DNA from: Ditylenchus dipsaci | Taxonomy: Eukaryota; Nematoda; Chromadorea; Rhabditida; Anguinidae | Reading direction: 5' to 3' | Length of the DNA: 64,000 nt | Assembly (NCBI GenBank): GCA_004194705.1 | Contig: SADC01000056.1 | Location: 1-64,000, forward strand | Part shown: positions 24,452 to 36,043 of the stretch, piece after piece | How positions within the stretch are numbered: position 1 is the stretch's first letter | Layout: each line of letters opens with the position of its first letter | Program-made: the position numbers and the translations under genes | Notes under the pieces: model-generated | What the model saw: the letters and a program-made list of their open reading frames with translations, nothing else | The model's database searches: none | What the model was told of the DNA's origin: nothing

Positions 24452-24737
24452 TATATATTGAAAAGTACCGTCTGATCTGTGTAATTAGCTGCTTTTTATT
24501 TTTGACCAGTTTTAGTTATTTAAAAAAATAAAATAAATTAAAGGGGCATGCTCGCGTCCGATGGCAGTCTATTGAAAAGCGGGTCGTAGCCTTTTGGCCC
24601 TTTTTTCCACAAATGGAAAAAGGGGCCAAACGCCCTTACGCCGAAAAAATAAAGCCAAATACTGAGCCTGAGCCTTAAAAAGCAAAATTTTCGAAATTGA
24701 AAAAAAAATGCTTTGAAAATTATGGCATTTTGTTTAA

Positions 24738-25068
24738 AGGACCATACTTGTTGATGACAATGAGAATTTGGCAAATTCAAATGCGCGCGGGACACTTTTT
24801 TCACTGCAAAAGTACTTTTTGAATTTTGTATTGTTGATATATTTAAATAAAAAACACAACCCTGTATAAGTGCCTAGGTGGCTCAGTGTTGTAGTAGCGT
24901 GGTTCAGCGATTATTGGTATCGGGTTCGATTCACCTGTCTGCTCTGTTATTTTGATCATTTATGTTAATACATGATAAATTGATTCAAAAAATGATTTCG
25001 GAGTAAAAAAGTGTCCCGCGCGCATTTGAATTTGCCAAATCCCCATTGTCATCAACAAGTATGGTTCT
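24738..25068. mobile_element. TTAA-flanked element with tRNA-like core, second copy
   Basis: TTAA flanks lie at 24734-24737 and 25069-25072. The arms AGGACCATACTTGTTGATGA and its inverse include ATTCAAATGCGCGCGGGACAC, as in the copy at 17120-17430. A tRNA-like segment sits between the arms at 24872-24946. Confidence 0.75.
24872..24946 (+). repeat. tRNA-like Pol III promoter segment
   Basis: A box A-like TGGCTCAGTGTTG and a box B GGTTCGATTCA are spaced as in tRNA genes (about 45 bases). Acceptor-stem pairing is poor, so this is a tRNA-derived repeat rather than a functional tRNA. Confidence 0.55.
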
Positions 25069-25321
25069 TTAAGTTACACTGAACACAAATCAATGTTTTG
25101 AAACCCTGTGAGCAATAAGAGAAAAATAAGGGGGTTATTTGCTACTAGCGCCGTACTTTTTCTGCCAACGTGACTTTCTTCCGTGGTTCTTTTAATAAAA
25201 TATAAAAACCTTTTCCATGGAAAAAGCGCTAAAAAGCAAAAAAGGCGAAAAAAGCATTTTTGTAAAAAAAAAGATACACAAAAGCACTCAAATATGTTTT
25301 ATAAAATAAAACTAAAACATT

Positions 25322-27184
25322 TTAGTAGGAACACAGGCTTAAGTCAACAAAAGACTGAGCAAACGTATCAACATTTTTTCTATCATCTTCTTCATGCAAT
25401 ATCTTGATTGCCCTTTCAATAATCAGCTGACACTTGTCATTATCGACTTTCTTTATAAAGGTGAGGTTTTCTTTGGTAACTCGATTGCGCATTGGCTGCT
25501 CACCCAACAGCATAGTCTTAGCTCCAGTGATGTAAATGATGAAGGGGCACGGCTCAACTGCGTTGATCAGTCTCTGAAATCATTGTAAAGTTCAGTGAGT
25601 TTTGATCTCAGAATCTGCTCCGTCGAAAAAGATTATATTATTACAGTTGTTCACTCAAAATAGTGTAAGCCAGGAAAAGGTACTTCTATGGTTAGCACCA
25701 CACTCCATCTCATTTTTAATAATACGGTATACATAATATTTAAATTTGAAAATCAAATATTTATTGTTTGAGCTGAATTTGAAATTTGGCAGTGACTTTT
25801 TTCTTAAAAAGCATAGCCCAGGCCAACAAAATTATGTTAGACAATTTTTTGTTAGTAGGCCAAGTGTAATAAGTGGCCTTCTTGCATTTCCTTCCCCTTC
25901 CTATACAACCCTTATTTGGCATCAAATTATGATACCGCTGTGGATCATTTTTTTCACAATTAAAGAAAAACATGGCTTTCTCATGAAATCGGGATCGAAA
26001 AACACGAATATGAGGTTATCTACTCCATCCGAGCACTCTGTGTGCTCGGATGTTAAAATTATTAAATATTAAAATATTAAAAAGAACAAGGAAAAAGAAA
26101 AATTTGACATAAAAAGTAAATATTTTACAAAAAAATTTTGTTCGATGTTTTTTTGTTAGTTTTTTTACTTCGCTGCTGCTTTTACAAAAATATAAGTAAA
26201 AAAACACCTAAAGTTATTGTAATAAAAAATTTTTACTGTGATTTGAACTCGAGTGTCAAAATATTGCAGCCGCTTAAGAATCCTCTCCTTTAATTACTGT
26301 CTTTTTAAGTAAGCTTAGGATTAAGAGTTTTTGAAAGGGGTTTCTGAAAAAGAAAAGAAATCACCGAAAAAAACTCTGCGAAATTTTCGAAATTAAAAAC
26401 ATGGTGCGCATGAAAAGAAAACAAACGCAAACCTGTTTAATCCTTGCTTTAGGTGATTAATCGCTGTCAATGGCATCCAATTGTCTAGCGTCAGCTTTCG
26501 TTTTTCAACTGCACCACTTTTTCTGCCGACGCCATGCAGCCATTCCAACAGCTTGAACATTTTTGTGTGCTCACACAAACTAACTTTAGACCCTTTGGGA
26601 GTTGGTAAGCTGTAGAATTGTAGCTCAGTACAATGTCGAATAGCTGGAAGAGAGAAGAAGCAGTCTCTGATAGGACAGAATAGCTTGTCTAGACTTTCAA
26701 TACAAATCACTTCAGCATGGATCACATCACGAAAGAGTTCATAGAAAAAGTTGATTTGTTGATCTTCCATATCCTTCTCCACTGTTGCACAGAAAGTAAA
26801 AATAGCTAAAGTGTGTTTAAGCACATGTTTGGAGCACTCAAAAACTTGCAATGTCTCATTACTAAGATAGCCTTTTTCAAGCTTGTAGTCTCCTAAGAAT
26901 TGCAATGTGGCAAAGCGCAAATAAAGTGGCAGTTTCAAGTAGGAAGCCACTTTGATATGTACACAGACTTCTGGATAGATCTGAATAATAATGAAATCTC
27001 CAGTAACACAGCACTCATTCTGAATAACGTGGTAGGGAGCTAGCTGGAAATTTCTCTCACAAATTGATTTGAACTCGTAATTCACTGTTTGGACTTTTGC
27101 TAACTGGGCACGAGATAGAAAGCGGAATACTTCGCAATAAATTTTACGTGCCAACACAATTTTATTCGACGGATTTAGACTCAT
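25322..27184 (-). CDS. F-box-like protein, nematode type
   Basis: Exon 1 runs 27184-26433 and exon 2 about 25571-25322. The start is the ATG of MSLNPSNK, because TTCTTTGCAG lies 2 nt before it; this is a good spliced-leader acceptor, and the upstream in-frame codons look like outron. Residues about 8-50 form an F-box-like helix set (VFRFLSRAQLAKVQTVNYEF), which would contact Skp1 in an SCF ubiquitin ligase. The middle is a beta-rich region. Exon 2 ends in the pattern N-x-x-T-x-E-N-L-x-F with a later IIER, which I associate with expanded nematode F-box families. The second AG of the acceptor (at 25573-25572) keeps the frame; the first would break it. The intron holds a copy of a dispersed repeat (25978-26050). 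The target substrate is unknown. Confidence 0.65.
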
Positions 27185-27590
27185 TGCTGCAAAGAATATT
27201 GTAAATCTTAATAGAAATACAAGAAATGACAAAAACTTTTTAAAGGTAAAAAATGTGAGCTTTTCTCTGTTATCAACACAGATTAAAAGAGATGATATGT
27301 TTATTGTTTGACAATTCACACAGCATATACTTGTGAATAATAGTTTTAGGAAGCTATGTGGGGCTTAATATATAACTAGAATTGGGGATGCCGCGATGCG
27401 GCATATAAGCTGGCGCCGATAGTTCGTTGGGAACATGCGTTTCGGGTATCTGGAATTTTCGCATTGAGAAGATTTCAATACCTTGATATCAGCTTCCGGA
27501 GACATTGAACTGAAAACATAACTTGAGTGACACCACATTTGAACCACTTTCTAGAGAGTCTTTACCAGGCCACCTTCGCTATCAGACTAC
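27185..27590. other. Intergenic stretch before the minisatellite
   Basis: 5' region of the F-box gene and AT-rich DNA. No gene is called. Confidence 0.35.
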
Positions 27591-28035
27591 TTACTTACCT
27601 AACCACGCGACCTCCTACGTAGCCTACCATCTACCTAGCCTATGTAGCTACCAGTCCACCTGTCTACTCTAATGGCTATCTACCCACCCTACCTGGAAAC
27701 CTACATAACCTACCTGGTCACCTACCTCACCTACCAGCCCAACTGGCCACCCTGCTGGCCTTCCACCCACTCCACGTGGCCACCTACGTCCCTTACCCGG
27801 CCATCCACTTATCTCACTCCTCCATACTCTACACGCCACATACTTGCGATACCAGGCCACCTACTTACACTACCAAGCCAACTTACCTACCCTACCAGGC
27901 CACCTACTTACACTACCAGGACACTTACCTACCCTACCAGGCCACCTACACACCCTACCAGGGCACCTACTTACACTACCAGGCCACCTACCTACCCTAC
28001 CAGGCCACTTACCTAGCCCACCAGGCAACTTACTA
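27591..28035 (+). repeat. Minisatellite with 21-bp unit
   Basis: The right part (about 27855-28030) consists of tandem CTACCAGGCCACCTACTTACA units of 21 bp with few changes; the left part is a degenerate version. Because 21 is divisible by 3, several frames stay open and give repeats such as ATYLPYQ, but no start, splice site or flanking exon supports a protein. Confidence 0.8.
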
Positions 28036-28769
28036 ACCATATACCACACTAACTTATCCCTTCGAGACAAAATAATAATGCATGCCACCACCAGGATTCC
28101 AACCATTATGCATGCCTTGGTCCCCAAGGTAGTCCGAAATTTATTTAAAAATGCCTTGGTCCCCCTATGGTTTTCGGCAACTTTCAAGTGGTCATAACTT
28201 TTTTTTCACTAAAGTGATCCCAACTTTTAAGAGTTTTTCAAGAAGGAAACCGACCACGCTGAGTCGAATGGTGTTAACAGAATTCGATTACGATCAGTGG
28301 AACATGCCAAACATTTTTTGTGACACACGACCGACATCGAAAATGGCCATATAGTAATTATGATAAACTGGTTGCACAGATCATTTGCTGATTTTGTTTA
28401 CTGGCATTTGCGAATTATCATTTTCCATATTACAAGCATGCGTCGAAACCGTCAAAATGAAAATTGAAACATATAGGTTTTAATTGCTACCGTATTTCTG
28501 GCTCTATGCTAGAAGCTAGTACTTTTTTGCCTTGGTCCCCTCTTTTGTTTTCTCGCCCGAATTGTTTTATTTGACCAGAGAACATCGCTTAGCTTAAATT
28601 TTTGTGATCTGCTTTCAATTGGCAGTTTAATTTCAAGGGAAAAAAATAAAGGAGGGACCAAGGCAAAAATTACTCCTTTACTCCATTGACCCCCCCCCCC
28701 ATTAGAGACTGGTTGAAAATAACTCCTAGGAAAGTTTGTAGAAAAAATACAGTACCTTATTTTCTCCTA
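28036..28769. other. Non-coding stretch
   Basis: AT-rich. A word CCTTGGTCCCC recurs (28114, 28152, 28530), and similar 'GACCAAGGC' words appear at 28654 and 36650. No gene. Confidence 0.4.
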
Positions 28770-28904
28770 CAGTCGACACTCGATACAACGAACCCCCTGG
28801 GGACCAGCCACAGAGGTTCGTTATATCGAGCGGCGAATTTAGTCATTTTACTTCATTGCTACCCAAATGAAAAAAAAACGGTTCGTTATATCGAGCGTTG
28901 ACTG
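28770..28904. mobile_element. Pogo/Tigger-like miniature element
   Basis: The ends CAGTCGACACTCGATA and its inverse ending GCGTTGACTG are flanked by TA on each side (28768-28769 and 28905-28906). An inner copy of GGTTCGTTATATCGAGCG is present. No coding capacity. Same family type as those at 36044, 48320 and 56087. Confidence 0.75.
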
Positions 28905-29588
28905 TATTAACTTCATATTCTCTAATAACTATCCTCTCTCTAAAAAGTCCTCACCCTGCGGACCTTATATCTCAGCTCAGAGCAAATATTTCTCAAATCT
29001 GTTTTTGTGTTTTTTAGTTACCACAATTTTACCCAATTTTACCCATTTTACCCAAAAACAATAAGATTCCACTTTTCAGACTTTAGTTGAGCAGCCAAAA
29101 ATCTCAAAACCGAGCTCAAAATTTTCCTTTTTTTAGGGGCTGAAAAATAACTACCCATGGGGAGTTAATAGAGGAAATACAGTATATTGATACACTAACG
29201 AGATAAAAAGAGCAACTTTCAAAAGCAAGTTTTAAAGGTATTCCACAGCTAGAACATGAAAAAGTTGAACTACCTTTAAAGTAGCATGAACAGTATCGCT
29301 TTTACTAGCACAAATTACTAGTTCGATTATGTTGACAAAAGAAGTCCATTTATTCCATTTATATTTGCCCAACAGCGGAAAAAGTCATCAACTAAAAACA
29401 GGACATCTTTATGTGCAAACAAAAGGCCTATAACAAAAACAATAAGAACTCTAACGTTCTATTGTATGGTGTAAATACTTAATAAAAACAATGGCTGGTC
29501 ATTCATTATTGAACGTCCACCCATTCTGACCCATAGTCAGTGTAATTTGTGTTGTTGTCGATCTGCACTAGTGAAAATACGAAGTAAT
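28905..29588. other. Upstream region of the secreted-peptide gene
   Basis: No ORF of note. A partial TACCGTATTTCC-family right end (TAATAGAGGAAATACAGTA) sits at 29165-29184. Confidence 0.4.
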
Positions 29589-29963
29589 ATGAATTGCTGG
29601 TGTATGTTTTTTGCATTGACTTTTATTTTGACAACTTATTGCTTAGCCATATTTCACTCAGAAAATTGGTCAGAATGCAGAGGTCATGGTCCAGTAGGCT
29701 ACTCCAGAGCTGGATGTTCAGTATTTGGGGGCTCGGAAACTTCCAGGAGAAAAAGACAAATGGACGATATGCTAGCAAACGATTTTGGGCTTGGTCTAGG
29801 ACAACGGGAAGCTGCACCCACTACTGTAATAGCTGGCTCTAATGTCAATGGATTAGGCTGGTTTTCTGGCAGAGCTAAGGTTGACAAACAAGAACTTTTA
29901 AAAAATGCATACAGAGATATGTTTGGAAATTCTCAATTTGATGGATCTGCTTTCAATGGCTGA
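29589..29963 (+). CDS. Secreted peptide precursor, possibly neuropeptide-like
   Basis: A single-exon frame of 124 codons. It begins with a clear signal peptide (MNCWCMFFALTFILTTYCLA) and continues with a segment holding two cysteines 13 residues apart (C-RGHGPVGYSRAG-C). It then has a strong proprotein-convertase site, RRKR, before QMDDMLANDFGLGLG. A later GWFSGR could yield an amidated peptide by the usual Gly-Arg rule. This organisation (signal, cystine-bridged peptide, tetrabasic site, spacer, further basic site) fits a peptide hormone or neuropeptide precursor. I do not recognise the family. An upstream in-frame ATG at 29547 would put Cys/Arg codons before the signal and is disfavoured. 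AATAAA lies near 30111. Confidence 0.55.
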   Translation: MNCWCMFFALTFILTTYCLAIFHSENWSECRGHGPVGYSRAGCSVFGGSETSRRKRQMDDMLANDFGLGLGQREAAPTTVIAGSNVNGLGWFSGRAKVDKQELLKNAYRDMFGNSQFDGSAFNG

Positions 29964-30159
29964 TGGAAAATTGAACAGTTGCTGTTGTAAATATTTAAAA
30001 TTCTTCATTAGAGTTTTGTATTTGTTTAAAAGGATTTGCATATGTTTGTACAAATTGTGTTGCATAAAATTTTTAAAAGAACATATTGTAAATGTCGTAG
30101 CTTATAATGTAATAAAAAAAATTAAGAATTCTAGATTAATGAAAATTATCTATTAATTT

Positions 30160-30270
30160 ATTTATTCAGTTGCAATCACCATGAATACAGGTACGGCAGA
30201 TGCTGTTTCTGCCTCATATTTGAATTCCGCAGGCAGAATTTAGTATAGCTGCTATTGTTAAATTAAAAAG
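30160..30270. other. Spacer after the peptide gene
   Basis: AT-rich 3' flank. Nothing else is seen. Confidence 0.4.
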
Positions 30271-30337
30271 TGCCGGTGGCTCAAGGGTATAGAGCGGAAT
30301 CCGGTGCACATTTGCTGTAGGTTCGATTTCGCAAATG
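30271..30337 (+). repeat. tRNA-like repeat
   Basis: A box A-like TGGCTCAAGGGTATAGAGCG and a box B GGTTCGATTTC occur in tRNA spacing. It is probably a tRNA-derived SINE head rather than a working tRNA, since the stems pair poorly. Confidence 0.5.
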
Positions 30338-30409
30338 TTTTTGAAGCTACTTGTATATATCTCTTCTTCTAGAAAATTTTCAACTTTTTAGAAAGTTTAG
30401 AAATTTTCA

Positions 30410-30566
30410 TACCTTATTTCCTCTAATAGAGCCCCCGGGCTTTATTTTTCGAATGACCAAAAATCTTGAAATTGTAAATCAAAAATGACCCTAACTCTGA
30501 AGTTCTAGTCAAAAAACAAGGGGGGGGCTCTATTAGAGAGGGGGCTCTATTAGAGGAAATACGGTA
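30410..30566. mobile_element. TACCGTATTTCC-family element, short copy
   Basis: The left end TACCTTATTTCCTCTAATAGA and right end TCTATTAGAGGAAATACGGTA bound a G/C-run interior that includes CTTGAAATTGTAAATC. The last word is also found near 3291. Confidence 0.75.
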
Positions 30567-30703
30567 CTTTTAGTAGGAGTAATATTTCAGATACTACTTT
30601 TTTAGGCTTAAGCAAGGGTAGGCCAGCGTATGTTAGGAAAAAAGTATCATATAACACTGGAATGATCGATTGTCCTAAGAGCACATTCTGGTGCAGGAAA
30701 CCA

Positions 30704-30932
30704 TGCCTCGATGGCGCAGTGCGTAAGCTTTTGCGTTTTTTGGCCCAAAATGGTGTTGCAGGTTCGATCCCACGTGGTGACATACTATTTATTTTGACTT
30801 GTTTGACCAGTTCTAGGGTAATTTGGGTCGCTGATTCCGAATCTGGCGTCAAAATTTTTTTATCACTCCTAGAACTGGCCAAACAAGCCAAAAAAATAGC
30901 GGGCCACTACGTAGGATCGAACCTGCGCACTA
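30704..30932. repeat. Inverted pair of tRNA-like sequences
   Basis: A plus-strand tRNA-like segment (30704-30780: TGGCGCAGTGCGTAAGC, then box B GGTTCGATCCC) is followed by TTGTTTGACCAGTTCTAGGG. After about 60 bases the inverse appears, ending in a minus-strand box B and stem at 30898-30932. The layout matches the pair at 61400-61668. Confidence 0.6.
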
Positions 30933-33187
30933 TTTTAACATGAAAAACGAAAAAAATTTTGCTCCAAGTGGACGACCACTCGGTTTTGTTGATGTATGGG
31001 TTATTAATTAGAATTGAGGTTGGATCATAGAAAAAATTCTAACTTTTAAAAGTTCTTTACAAGACCAAAATATTACTACTCCGGTATCACTACACTACCT
31101 AAGTTCCCCAACCTGGGTATGAGTACCTGGGTACAACAAAACCAAGTGGTCGACCACTTGGAACAATTTTTTTTTACGTTTTTCATGTTCCAAAATCTGT
31201 TTTCTGGATTAATTCGGACATGCTGAAGATGCTTTGATAATAGTAAAATAAGGTTTTGTTTAATATTTATTGAGTATTCGGGTACTATTGATTTTACCAA
31301 AGCTCGATTTTACCAAAACTCAAAAAATACCCTTCAAAATGGCATTTAACCATTATGAAACCATCTTCAGCATGCCCGAATAAGTCCAGATAGCAGGTTT
31401 TAGAACCCGAAATATAATTTTTTTTTCTAACTGGACGACCACTGGTTTGGTTGGTTCAGACTAAAAAATTAAAATTATTGCGAAATCTTCACTGAACGTG
31501 AGAGTGAGAGTAAAAAAAAGTCATTGGGTACACTGAAAGTGAGAGTGAAAGTAAAACGAAGGAGCAGTTTTTTCCTGTTGGGTGAGAGTGAGGGTGCGAG
31601 TCATAGTTAACTAAATAACTAAACCCTTCAGGGTGTGTAGCTACCCTTATTACCCCAATTCTGGGTAATTTAAACGGTTTGATAAATAGAAAAGTGAATA
31701 AATAAAGTAAATTAATGTGAATTATCTAGGGGCGTGAATTGTCCTGGGGCGTGAATCGTCCCGGCGTGAATTGTCCCGGGCGTGAACTGTCGCGTACCCT
31801 CCAATTACATTTTTTATCTCCTTTTCAGTCTGTCCATTCACTCCATGAACCATAAGCTTATCCTTAGTTTGTATTTTTGCAGAAAGGGTAATATTGTAGT
31901 TGTATTGCATTAATTTTTTAATATTTTTGTCAATCCATCACCTAATCGCCCTTATTTTCTCATGTTGTTGTCCACCTGGTTTATTTAGGTGGTCCACTTG
32001 AATCATGGAGGTCTCTAGCTAGTCAAAAAAAATTCAGCCACTAAAACTACTCAAATTTTAGATATGTTCATTAAAACTGCTAGATACATAAAATATCTCA
32101 TATTCAGGTGGTTTAGATAAACTGACAAACTTGACAAAGTGGACACTCATATGAACCAAGTGGATATCCACGTGGTGTGGTTGGTGTTGCATCTCTTTAT
32201 TTAATTGAATTTTATACCACGTATTCACCGGAAACCTGTATAAAATGGACAATTGCTCCCTGTTCATAAAGGCATTCTTACCCTGCTCAGATAATAGAGA
32301 CAACAATTATTTGACTTCAAAATTTATTAGGCTATAACCACCTTTAGCTGCCTTTCTTTTGATCCAAGTGGACGACCAAATGATTTAGTTAGTGCATTGA
32401 TTATCCATGAGAACTTACTACCTTACTTACCTACCTGAGTACAACAAAATCAAGTGGTCGTAATTTTGGTGCGATTTTTTTATGTTTTTCATATTCCGAA
32501 ACCTGCTTTCTGGACCAATTTGGGCATGCTGAAGATGGTTCGATAATAGTAAAAGAAGGTTTTGTATAGTATTTTTTAATTATTGGGAAATAATTGAATT
32601 TGCCAAAACTAGAAAATAGCTTACAAAACGGCATTTCACCACTATCAAACCACCTTCAGCATTCCCGAGTTAGTCCAGAAAATAGAATTTGGAACCCAAA
32701 AAAGTAAAAAAAAATTGCTCCAAGTGGACGACCACTTGGTTTGGTCGGTTCAGACTACAAAATTTTTCAAAATGTACGAATTTAAAAAGTGTGGACCATT
32801 TTGTGTGAGGAGCAATTCGGTATGGATCAGTTTGGCGTGGATCGATTCGCTTAACGCCCGTAGATGAATATACACCTGGACGAGAGATACCTACCTAGGT
32901 TCAGTGAACTCAAAATTTTGATATTATCAAACCTGATTCACCACATGATTTTAAATTTGATAGCATGGTTGGTTTTCGATTTAATTTTTTTCAAATTTTC
33001 AGGCCCTCCACGTGAACATACACCTGACCAGAAGGTACCTACCCTGGGTTTTGGGGTTCGGATCAGTAAAATCGCGGTTTCGGTCCTATCAAACAGGATT
33101 TACCACACAATTTCACGTCGAAAATAAGGGTTTGAATGTGGTATGTTGACTGTCACTTTTCAAAGATTACTTCTACTACTTTTTTGT

Positions 33188-33295
33188 ACCGGAGGCGAAT
33201 TGTCCCGGAGGCGAATTGTCCCGGAGGCGAATTGTCCTGGAGGCGAATTGTCCCGGAGGCGAATTGTCCCGGAGGCGAATTGTCGCGGACCCTCC
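33188..33295. repeat. 16-bp tandem repeat
   Basis: Six to seven copies of CCGGAGGCGAATTGTC. It ends GTCGCGGACCCTCC, matching GTCGCGTACCCTCC at the end of the related four-unit array at 31727-31797. Confidence 0.85.
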
Positions 33296-33740
33296 ATGAG
33301 GACCAGCGAAGTCGTAATTTTTTCTTATGCAAGTTCTAAAGGGCAAATCTTGTCGATTTTCATGACTCAGAAGAAATAGCAGATCACGGCTTTTAAATAA
33401 GGTATCATCGAGGTGTATATGACAACTGTATATCATTCGACAAAGCAGGAAAAACAGCAACAGAAAGTGCTTTGAAATTTAATAAAAACAAGCTTTTAAA
33501 GTGTTCAGCAAGACTCTCAAAAGAAGGTATAATACCGATTTTGACGTAAAACTTTAGTTTCGCTAATGAAACCTAGATTTTTGATCTGCTCTCTTGATGT
33601 TGCATACGCAAAAAGGTTGACTTCGTTGCTTCCTGTTCAGCGTGAAATTCTGCACCAGAATATGCTCTTAGAAAAATCGGGCATTCCAGTGTTAAAATAC
33701 TAAAAAAGTAGTAGCTCAAATACTACTCTTACTCGAAGTA

Positions 33741-34126
33741 GTGTTTACAATACTATTCTTTTTCATTGGAGTTCCAGGTAAACTATAAGCATATAAAGAG
33801 GTTAATAAAAAAAGATTAAATAAAAACTGCAGAGTTTTTATTTATTCAATAATATTTATTTACGCAGAATGTGTGGCCCTAAAAATGCAGAAAAAAATCA
33901 AAGTGTTTCACAGACATGTAAATATTCCAAAAAAAGGCTGTCACTGAAACACTAATCCTTTTCCAATGGTTTGTTTGTGTGTGGCCACACAGAAATCCAC
34001 TACTTTTGTGGGACAAGGAAACAGCCCTAACCAAAATTTGTCTGGACCTGTATGCTAATCAGGAATTTATATCCTATAAAAGAGTTCTCGAATGGCAATA
34101 TCTTCACCTCATTTCCAACTTTGGGA
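33741..34126. other. Upstream region of the carboxylesterase gene
   Basis: No other gene. Contains a T/A-rich segment. No clear TATA box or spliced-leader acceptor could be fixed. Confidence 0.35.
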
Positions 34127-36027
34127 ATGATCTCCATCTTTTTCTCCACCCTTCTCCTTGCTCTAGTCCAAACAGCTGAAGCCAACAGTCAGCCTGTTGT
34201 CAAGTTAGATGTGTATCAAGCTCACGGCTATGTCTATCAATACCAAGAAAATGGCCAAAACTTGTCCAGCAATGTCTACCTTGGCTTGCCCTATGTCAGA
34301 TCTCCACTTGGAGAACTTCGACTAGAACGACCTGTGCCTCTGCCCTCCAATCCTACTAAAATTGTCAACAACACTGATTTGCCTCCAGGATGCGTCCAGC
34401 AAGAAGACATGGCTGAACTAGACCCTCCAAACGGCAGGATCACCTATCCCACCTCTGAAGACTGTCTAATGTTGAATATATTCACACCCTCCACTCCACC
34501 ACCCAAAGGCAAGCCTTACCCAGTTTTGTTGTGGATCCATGGAGGTGGATTTGTGTATGGCATGAACAGATTCTATGGATGGCCTCAATCCGCCCGTCAT
34601 TTCAATTCTCGTGGAATTGTGGTAGTGCACATCCAATACCGTCTGAATTTCTATGGCTTTTTTGCTTTTGGCACCAAAAAAGGAGACAATGCTAATCTCG
34701 GCTTGTTTGACCAAACAGCTTCTCTTGCCTTTGTCAACAAATACATCAGCCAGTTTGGTGGTGACCCAAAACAAGTGACTGTAATGGGCAACAGTGCCGG
34801 AGGTGCATCCACACACTCTCTTAGTCTGTCTCCCTACTCTCGCAACTACGTCAAACAGACCATTCAATCAAGCGGTGGTCTTTACAGCCCTTGGAGCAAC
34901 ACTGTTAAAACCCTTGAAAGTTCTAAGAATTTGTCCAAATCGTTGGGTTGTGACTTGGCTACTCGAGAACTAACTAAGAAATGCTTGAAGAATGTGACAG
35001 TAAAACAAGTGCATGATGTGCTTAAAGGATGGGTATGCTGTTTAAAGGGCACAGCTAATACCAATTTATTGGTTTAGGGAAGGATGCGCAACTCCATGGA
35101 TCTGATCTACTGGGGACCGATTCGTGACGATGACTTCTATGACGGAAAAAGTTTGGCTCAACTTAATAAGGAGACAAAAGTCCGAAAAACCTTATACGGA
35201 TGCACCAAGGGAGACGGTCTGATCTTTAGTAAGTCCTCTCTCTTATTTTTAGTAATGCCATAAAAACAATTTAATTTAAGCATTCGACAGTGGCTCTGTG
35301 ATTGCCAAAGTGTTCGCCTATGTCATTGGTAGAACTGTGGACCGACAAGCAAATTTCACTAAAGCCGACTTCTTGGACCATGTGAACAACTACTTGGCTA
35401 GTGAAGATGCTGCTGGACCTAATGTGGCTGAGATCCGAAAACTGTTGCTGGCCTACTATTTGAGAGGTAGCAGCAATGAGTCGAGTCTACCAGAGAAGTT
35501 CTGGTACACTCGTTTCACTGATGTAAGTGCTTTTATTTGCGATCTTGAATCAAAGTGTGAAAAAGCATATAGGCTCAAACTGAAGGAGAATTTTCCGGTG
35601 GTCAGATTTGGGAAATGGTTGAGAAGATGAGCTTAAATTGGCAACAACATGTCTACTTCTTAGACTACATCCATCCTTCCCATCGACCATTGGTGGGCAT
35701 TGATATTACTTATGAGCCTCACGCCTACGAATACCAATATTTGATGGATGCCCAGCCATATTTCCCTTCAACAAAAATGAAACCAATCCAACAGAATTGG
35801 AATTCACAAAGAAACTTGTAGATGCTTTTGCCAGCTTCATCAAGAATGGCGACCCATCTACAAAAGATGTGCCTTGGCCAGCTGTTGGCCAAGAGAGAGT
35901 CAAGATCCCATATTTGCGTGTGGGACAGGAGGTGGTGGCTGAAAACACCTATTTCATTGAGATTGCTAAGCTCTGGCAGAAGGTCTTTTCTCTAGGATAT
36001 GCCAAAGGCATCTTCTACCAGCAATGA
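34127..36027 (+). CDS. Secreted type B carboxylesterase (cholinesterase superfamily)
   Basis: Hydrolyses carboxylic esters; likely secreted. Exons: 34127-35032, 35078-35228, 35281-35522, 35606 to the stop at 36027. The start at 34127 gives a signal peptide (MISIFFSTLLLALVQTAEA). Motifs: EDCLMLNIF, oxyanion-hole HGGGFVYG, nucleophile elbow GNSAGG, TKGDG where the family usually has an acidic residue of the triad, and the catalytic-His region PHAYEYQYL. The frame breaks by one base at about 35752-35768 (a TTTCCC run); the protein then resumes in the next frame through FASFIKNGDPS and PWPAV, both normal C-terminal family features. The family length, about 550 residues, is matched if that break is ignored. 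A 70-bp element lies in the 3' UTR before AATAAA at 36164. Confidence 0.85.
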
Positions 36028-36043
36028 TTAGGAAATGAACAAT

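Larger units (their letters stand above)
30567..33740. repeat. Inverted and direct repeat cluster
   Basis: 30567-30700 and about 33610-33740 are inverted copies (ATTCTGGTGCAGGA facing TCCTGCACCAGAA-like sequence, and AGTAGTAT words). Between them CAAGTGGACGACCACTTGG-type palindromes recur at about 30966, 31140, 31430, 32365, 32445 and 32715. Direct copies of a TGCTGAAGATG..TTGATAATAG segment lie at 31218 and 32528. Two short tandem arrays of a GGCGTGAATTGTCCC-type unit lie at 31727-31797 and 33188-33295. No gene is supported anywhere in this 3 kb. Confidence 0.6.

Noticed and set aside
24872..24946. Functional tRNA gene
   Set aside because: Boxes A and B are recognisable, but acceptor and anticodon stems do not pair well and the segment lies inside a repeated mobile element. 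The same holds for the tRNA-like units at 17240, 30271, 30704 and 61400.
27672..28197. Several overlapping ORFs of 86-117 codons
   Set aside because: They arise from a 21-bp tandem repeat whose length is divisible by three; no exon signals support translation.
28770..28904. CRISPR-like repeats
   Set aside because: Regular spacing of direct repeats with unique spacers is absent; the repeats are inverted transposon ends in a eukaryotic genome.
34466..34867. 133-codon minus-strand ORF
   Set aside because: Antisense of the well-supported carboxylesterase first exon.
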